NCBI RefSeq assembly: GCF_030867095.1
Contig: NC_081825.1
Coordinates: 46,056,501 to 46,120,500 of the forward strand
Direction of reading: 5' to 3'
DNA from: Alligator mississippiensis
Lineage: Eukaryota > Chordata > Crocodylia > Alligatoridae
Length of the DNA: 64,000 bases
The notes below the pieces were generated by a model that was not told where the DNA came from, made no database searches, and was given only the letters and a program-made list of their open reading frames with translations. The first letter of the stretch is position 1, and every line of letters begins with the position of its first letter. This document shows positions 58,532 to 64,000 of this stretch, piece by piece. The translations under genes and the position numbers were made by a program.

Positions 58532-58759
58532 TAGGGACCACTGGATTTCACGCTGGAAGTGCTGCACAGCGTGGCTTCTTTAATCTTTCAGTTTCTCGTG
58601 CACACACCCCCTGCCACCAATCAGTGGAGGGACCCTGCCACTCACCCCTGATCACTGGGGAGGTGAATGCTGTGATTTTAAATATGCCATGGTTGTTGCT
58701 TCCCACTGCTGATTAGTGAAGGGACAGTGCACTTCCAGCACGAATTCCAGTGGTCCCTA
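58532..58759. mobile_element. hAT MITE with perfect 8 bp target duplication
   Basis: The ends TAGGGACCACTGGATTTC and GAATTCCAGTGGTCCCTA are inverted and nearly perfect. ATTATAAT occurs immediately before (58524-58531) and after (58760-58767). Length is 228 bp. Inside, CCACCAATCAGTGGAGGGAC and TTTTAAATATG match the 1583 element, showing one family. Confidence 0.9.
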
Positions 58760-58767
58760 ATTATAAT

Positions 58768-61555
58768 GCCATCTGTAAGTTAATATCCAGATAGAAGAAA
58801 CTGTCACAAATCTTATTTTTCTATATTGGCAGTTGCAAAACTGTGATCCAGTTGTACACAGGGCCATAGTAAGTGGTCTGTAGATTGTGCTGTGACTTGT
58901 ACATCTTTATCTTGTTTTCAGTTAAAAGATTGATGAAAGGATCCATGGAAATCCATGAGAAATTCTAAGGTTTATCAGTGGTCAGATAAGCCAAAAATGT
59001 TGAAGCCTCTGTTCTAAATCCTGTCATACCTAAACTTGTTCAATAACCTTAACAACTCAGGAAGGAAAATGTCCAAGACACTAGTTATCCAAAATTTCAA
59101 TTGAACATTTTGGCTTCTTTAGCATAGACTATATTAACTTCCCCTGAGCAGAAGCCAAAAGTCTGCTTTCCTCAGGCCTTACACCTTTTCACTGGACTTC
59201 ATCATAAATGAAGGATATATATCATGAACACAGGCCAGCACGTGTAGACCACTACAAGGTACAATTTAGAATAATTTAGAATATTTGCTTATAAAAGATT
59301 CTGGCTTGCTATCCAGTAGTCAGACATGGATTGGAGTCATTTTATTTTACTGAATAGTAATTTAATTCAGCTACAAAACATAGACTGCCAAGATTATTCA
59401 AGTTATCCAACAGCTAAAATAAATGATCTGACTACGAGTTACTAAATTCTAGGCTGGAGAAAGAGACATTACAAAGAATAAGGATTAAGAAATCTTTATT
59501 TGTAACAAAACAATAAAAAAACATAAAATAAAAATATATCCCCACACCCATTCAGATTGAGTTCACATCTTTTCCTTATTTGTGTTCCAGTTTATTTCAT
59601 CCCTCATAAATCATATGTAAATGAAGATGACACATGAATGCCAGCCTGGGGAAAAAGGACAAGATAAATCAAAGGAAAAAAAAAAAAAATTGTTATAAAA
59701 GCTTACTGAAAAGTCTTCTGAGCCATCAGTGCAGTGATCTGTCAGAGAAAAAAAAAAAAGCAGGCTTCCCCTAGAACCAGCTAGAAACTCGCTGGCTGCA
59801 TCAGGAAAAATTATTAAATAAGCCTGTGCCTTGACCTCAAAGCATGCAATATCACCCCCCTGTTCTATTTATTTGGAGTGAATCTAAATGAAACACTCAA
59901 AGGAACCAATACTTTCAAAAAAGTATTTAGCTTGGAGAAAGTTGTTTCTTTTTTGCAGCTGCTTTTTGCGCTGTTTCAGATGGAAAAAAAATGCAAGATG
60001 AATGCCATGTTTTTCTTCGAATGAAACATAATTTATGCCTTATTAAATGATAAAACTTGGTTCTAACTACATTCTTCAGGCAGTTGGAGATAAATGTATT
60101 ACAATGGTACAGGTCCTTCAGTGACCTAGACAGGTGAATAGTCAAACTCCATTTACTGAAAGAAAATAACATAGACATGAGGCTTTGGTTTAAGAAACTA
60201 CTTTTCAGAGTAGCAGTAAATAACAATTAAAACAGACTGGTTTAGTTTTTTAAAAGAAAAAAAATGTTCACATTTACATAGGGCTTTCACAAGACTAATT
60301 CTGGGCTTTTTGTTTGTTTTCCACCTTTGTGCAGTTTACCTTCTCTCCAACTGTTTTCTTCCCTGTTCGATGCTCTGTTTCTGTGCTTCTCTTTCCTGTT
60401 GAAGTACACTTTTTTGAATATTCTCTCCTCAGTTGCGCATTTTACCCTGCTGCTGCTTCTATTGAAGTCAGTGGCAAAACTCTTATTGACTTCAATGTGG
60501 AAATGATCAGCTTTCACTCCTCGCCTCTCTCATTCTTACCCTCCATCATAGCTGGCAGCAAAACCCCACTGACTGTGGCTCTGATCTCTGAAGTGCCAGT
60601 AGACAGTGCTTCTGAGTTTTGATCCTACTCAGATCATTTTCTGACAGCCAGGACTGTGTCAAAATAGAAACATTGCTGTAGTGAAAACCATGGATTATAG
60701 GTTTATTTTACTTTTTTCATCTGGCGCTGTGTGTTAAGATTTCCTATATTGTATGGTCTTTCTTAGTACTTATCTTATTTTCAGTCCCCATGTTCACAGT
60801 GTTTTTAGTTCCAGCCACTAATATAAACATGTGGCACTAAGAGTGAAAATGGATAACACCTTCATAGAAGTATAAAAAAATGTTATGGCAGCAAAAATGC
60901 TAAGCAAACAGATATCCATATCCCTTGTCATGCCGCAAATGCCCAACATTTGTGGCCATGACAGGTGGTATCAGTTTGCGTCACTTTTTTATTGAGGTAG
61001 GCTTCTGTTAGATTTATGGCAGGAGAGCACAGTCAGTCTAGAGATGTCTGGGGGTTTCAGGGGCATGATCCTGCATGTCCAGGGATAGAAATTCAGGGGG
61101 TACATGGGATTGTGCCCCTGAAATCCTGGGAACACTTGCCTGGGCTCCATCCATTTGGAATTGCCCAGGCACTCATTGACATTCTGGTGTGTTCCCAACC
61201 TAGGAACCATCTTCTGAAAGCAGGCTCTTTTAATGACGCCTCAAGATAAACACTCAAAGTCTCTAATAACCACATCTAGCCAAAATATTTATGTCTAAAG
61301 GTAAATTTAGTATATGTTAAAAGGGAATATATAATTAAATACTCTTTTGATAAAATGCTGCTTTAAATGGAAAACTTAGACTTTTTATCAAATATCTGAA
61401 ACCAGTACCTTCTCAGGTTTGGGCCAATAATTTTTACAGTAAACAAATTAAAATGTTAATGAATAGTTGGAAAACAAATCCCAACATTTTAGGACCAGCT
61501 TTATGAGTCATTTTGGAATAAAAATGAGCCATTCTATATATTCCCCCATTATGCC
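58768..61555. other. AT-rich background; short hairpin near 61050-61125
   Basis: No gene found. TTTCAGGGGCATGATCCTGC faces GGGATTGTGCCCCTGAAA as a hairpin of about 25 bp at 61053-61122. The 102-codon frame at 60314-60622 has no domain. Confidence 0.35.
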
Positions 61556-61593
61556 ATACACACACACACACATACATATGTACATACATACAT
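61556..61593. repeat. CA/CATA microsatellite
   Basis: (CA)n grading into (CATA)n, directly next to a TIR-like end. Confidence 0.85.
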
Positions 61594-61597
61594 AATT

Positions 61598-62740
61598 GTA
61601 TAATTCCCCAGGGGGTATTTTACTTTATAACATATAAACCACGCCAGGTGTATTTATACATAATAAATAATTATATACCCTGCATAATTATATATATATA
61701 ATGGGGCTTGGCTGGCACCATGGGGCTTGCCTGGCTCCATGTATCTATGTGTGGCTTCCTGTATATATAAAATATACCCTGGGGAATTATGTACCTGTCC
61801 AATTTTGCACATAAAAGGCATGACCAGACTAATTGCATGATTTAACCCAGCAGGCTCTGTGCCTCTACCCCCATGGAGCTCCTGGCACTCCAGCGGGGAG
61901 CCCCATGTGGATGCACTGACTACAGTGGCATGCAATTGGATAGCTGGTAAGTGAGAAGGAGAGATCTTGCCTGTGCTGGGGGTGGGGGCGGTGCGGGCTC
62001 GTGCCTCCATGTGGGGTGAGCCATCTCCGTGCTTCAATGAGGGGCTTCTAGTACTCCTGTGGGAAGCCACACATGAAGGCATGGAGCCAGCCAAGCCCCA
62101 TGGTGCATAGCTCCTGCCTGCAGTGCTGTACGCCTCATGTGCTGGCATGCAGCCAGCTTGGTCTAGGTCAAAGGTGCACACCAGCAGCCCAGACCAGGCT
62201 GCCTCATGCTGCCAAGTGCAGCCCCCAGGACTCAGGCAGAGTCATGCACTGCCAGAGGCTCTGCCTCCCATGGCCATGAGCATCCTGCAGCCCTGCTGCC
62301 TGCTGCTGCTGCTAAGTTGCTGATTGTGGGGGCCATGCACCCTGGGGGTGGGATGTGTGGCAGGGGGCCCACACCTACCCACACATAGCCCCACAAACTC
62401 TACATCCTTCCATACTTGCACCCCCCACAAAGCTCACACACCCACCCTTATACTTGACACCCACACATCCACACAGCCCCTTTACAATTTCCTACACCCC
62501 CACACACCCTTACACCCTCATACCTTCACAATCCCCATCCATACTCACCCCCCACAAATCTCTCCCACACACTGCATACCCACTTTCCACCATACAAAAT
62601 ACCTGCATATATTTCTAAAAAAAGGTTCAAATAGTGTTATATTTAGTTAAATTTGTAAAAAAATATAAAAGTAATTATTTTGCATAATTTTGATTTTTTT
62701 TTTCTGTGCATAATTCCCTGGGGTGTAATAAAAATATGCA
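61598..62740. mobile_element. TIR element(s) with ATAATTCCCCAGGG ends
   Basis: ATACCCTGGGGAATTATGTA (61773-61792) and the inverse of GTGCATAATTCCCTGGGGTG (62706-62725) form terminal inverted repeats. These extend inward through CAATTTTGCAC / TGCATAATTTTG. A further inverted copy (TATAATTCCCCAGGGGGTAT at 61600) makes a 200 bp foldback at the left, perhaps a separate nested unit. The interior is GC-rich, then C/A-rich and G-poor at 62380-62590. The 175-codon minus frame lies in this interior and is not supported as a gene. Confidence 0.5.
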
Positions 62741-62745
62741 GAACA

Positions 62746-63164
62746 GCTTGTTGCATCCTTGTTGCTCTCTAGGAAAAAGTAAACATTCACCCCAATGGCT
62801 GCTCTTATTTCCATGTTCACAATTAAATCTATAATTCAACAGTTTCCCTCAGATAATTTAGGAGAATATTCCTGCTTTTAATTATGCTCCCTTGTACTAC
62901 ATTAAGGAAGTTCTCTCACCTCATTGTGTTTACAACCTTCAAATACATGTAGACAACCCTTATGCCCTGCTTCATCATATTACTCATATTCATTTCCATT
63001 TATCTTTTATTATATGCTGAGATGTAGCCTGATGAAAATCTCCCAAATGTACGTTGTTCAGAATCCAGCCAAGTTTTGCAGCTAACGTTTGCATCTGTAA
63101 TATAAATATAAAAATATAATAAAACTATCTTAAATATTGGCTTGTATGGGTATGAACTATTGAA
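62746..63164. other. AT-rich background
   Basis: Nothing recognised. Confidence 0.4.
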
Positions 63165-63520
63165 ATTAGGATAATCGGAAAGTAGGGCTGGAAGGGAGCT
63201 TATAAAGTCATTTAATCCAGACAGCTGCTTCAGATAAGATGATTCCCAAGTGAACCACCCCACCCAACTGTCTGTCTATCCTGCTTTTGAAAGTTTCCAA
63301 GGACAACAATTCCACTAATTTTTTAGATAGCCTGTTCCAATGCCTGACCAATCCCCCTACCCCACCCTCCTCTATCTTCTCTTCTTCAAGCCAAAAGACT
63401 CAGTTCTCGCAGCCTTTCACATGAGTCTTCTCTCAGGACCCTATTTTTTTTATTGCCCTGCACTAGATTCTTTCCAAACTATCCGCATGCTCCTTGAATG
63501 TAGGACCCAACATGGGACAC
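63165..63520 (-). mobile_element. Old CR1 LINE 3' end
   Basis: AAAGTAGGGCTGGAAGGGAG, TTTCCAAGGACAACAATTCC and TAGCCTGTTCCAATGCCTGA are the inverse of the CR1 3' UTR and last coding block. Then CTCAGTTCTCGCAGCCTTTC follows, as in other copies. It is more diverged than the other 3' ends. Confidence 0.8.
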
Positions 63521-63637
63521 AGGAGTCCAGTAAGACACAGGAGGAGCCCACAAGGTTTCTACATGGTTCTTTTAGTGCAGACACAGAGATTGCAGGAGCA
63601 GGCAATATCTTAGACTGTCTGTCTCATGCAGACATGA

Positions 63638-64000
63638 TTCATAGATTCATAGATGTAGGGTCAGAAGGGACCTGAGTAGATCATCAAGTCTGACCCCTGC
63701 CCTGGGCAGGAAAGAATACTGGGATCATATAACCTCAGTTAGGTAATTGTCAAGCCTCCTCTTAAAGACCCCCAAGGTAGGATCCAGCACCACATGGCTG
63801 CTAGCAGTATTGAAAAATCAAGTGGTAGGTCTTTTCCATTCCTGGGTGGCCTGCTAAAAGGAAGAAATGGCTTAAGGAAAGGACTGTCAGTCTTGCCAGG
63901 CCTGGGAAGCATACAGATCCTATCCTGAGTGTATATGACACCCTCCCCCCACACCTGATGTGGTGGTCAAGAGAGGACTGCCTACATCTTGGGAGGGGGA
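63638..64000 (-). mobile_element. CR1 LINE 3' end, runs off the window
   Basis: TTCATAGATTCATAGATGTA is the inverse of the CR1 terminal repeats, followed by GGGTCAGAAGGGACCTGAGT and the C-terminal block on minus (inverse of CCTCCTCTTAAAGACCCCCA). The 3' UTR is close to the 55836 copy. The element may continue past position 64000. Confidence 0.85.

Noticed and set aside
61654-62181. 175-codon minus frame
   Set aside because: It spans a TIR boundary and a GC-rich element interior, and the residues show no domain or signal.
1-64000. CRISPR arrays, bacterial operons, tRNA or rRNA genes
   Set aside because: No regularly spaced repeats with unique spacers, and no intact tRNA cloverleaf or rRNA core was seen. 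The tRNA-like pieces are SINE heads. The sequence is vertebrate in character.

Overview
This 64 kb window looks like non-coding nuclear DNA of a sauropsid vertebrate, most likely a crocodilian. That reading rests on its repeats: CR1 LINEs with FADD/FVDD reverse-transcriptase boxes and the typical 3' end (short repeats around ATTCTATG), many hAT-type elements with TAGGG/CAGGG ends, a Penelope-like retroelement, MIR-like SINEs, and two GC-rich solo LTRs. I found no host protein-coding gene, tRNA or rRNA. Nearly all long open frames fall inside repeats or low-complexity GC-rich DNA. The window is therefore an intergenic stretch or a large intron. The genus call is inference; the repeat families are read from the sequence.

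Layout. 0-14 kb: AT-rich background carrying small inverted-repeat (MITE) elements at 0.5-1.25, 1.58-1.98, 3.25-4.0, 8.6-8.95, 10.1-10.3 and 11.4-11.6 kb, plus a Penelope-type tail at 11.7 kb. 14.6-16.7 kb: the first of three copies of a 2 kb GC-rich terminal-inverted-repeat element (others at 31.2 and 37.1 kb). 17.3-18.5 kb: an hAT fragment and a Tigger-like element containing an odd Ser/Pro/Lys-rich frame. 20.25-21.17 kb: a CpG-rich solo LTR inserted in an old repeat, followed by a probable CR1 5' end. 24.0-28.5 kb: a nested block, with an old CR1, then a Penelope-like reverse transcriptase split by a GC-rich minisatellite that itself holds a second solo LTR, and finally a hammerhead-ribozyme-like tail split by an hAT element. 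28.7-47 kb: CR1 3' ends, SINEs and several hAT MITEs. 47-56 kb: hAT elements, an unclassified 571 bp insertion and the best preserved CR1 (51.9-53.8 kb). 56-64 kb: AT-rich background, one hAT with a perfect 8 bp target duplication, a TIR element, and two CR1 3' ends running to the window edge.

The most interesting system is the Penelope-like element. Reverse-transcriptase motifs are legible at 25.8-27.9 kb, and a CTGANGA...GAAA-type hammerhead core lies just downstream. The same core recurs in isolated tails at 11.7 and 44.2 kb. The best evidence for individual insertions is target-site duplications, found at 20.25, 26.47, 28.31, 30.80, 47.48 and 58.53 kb.
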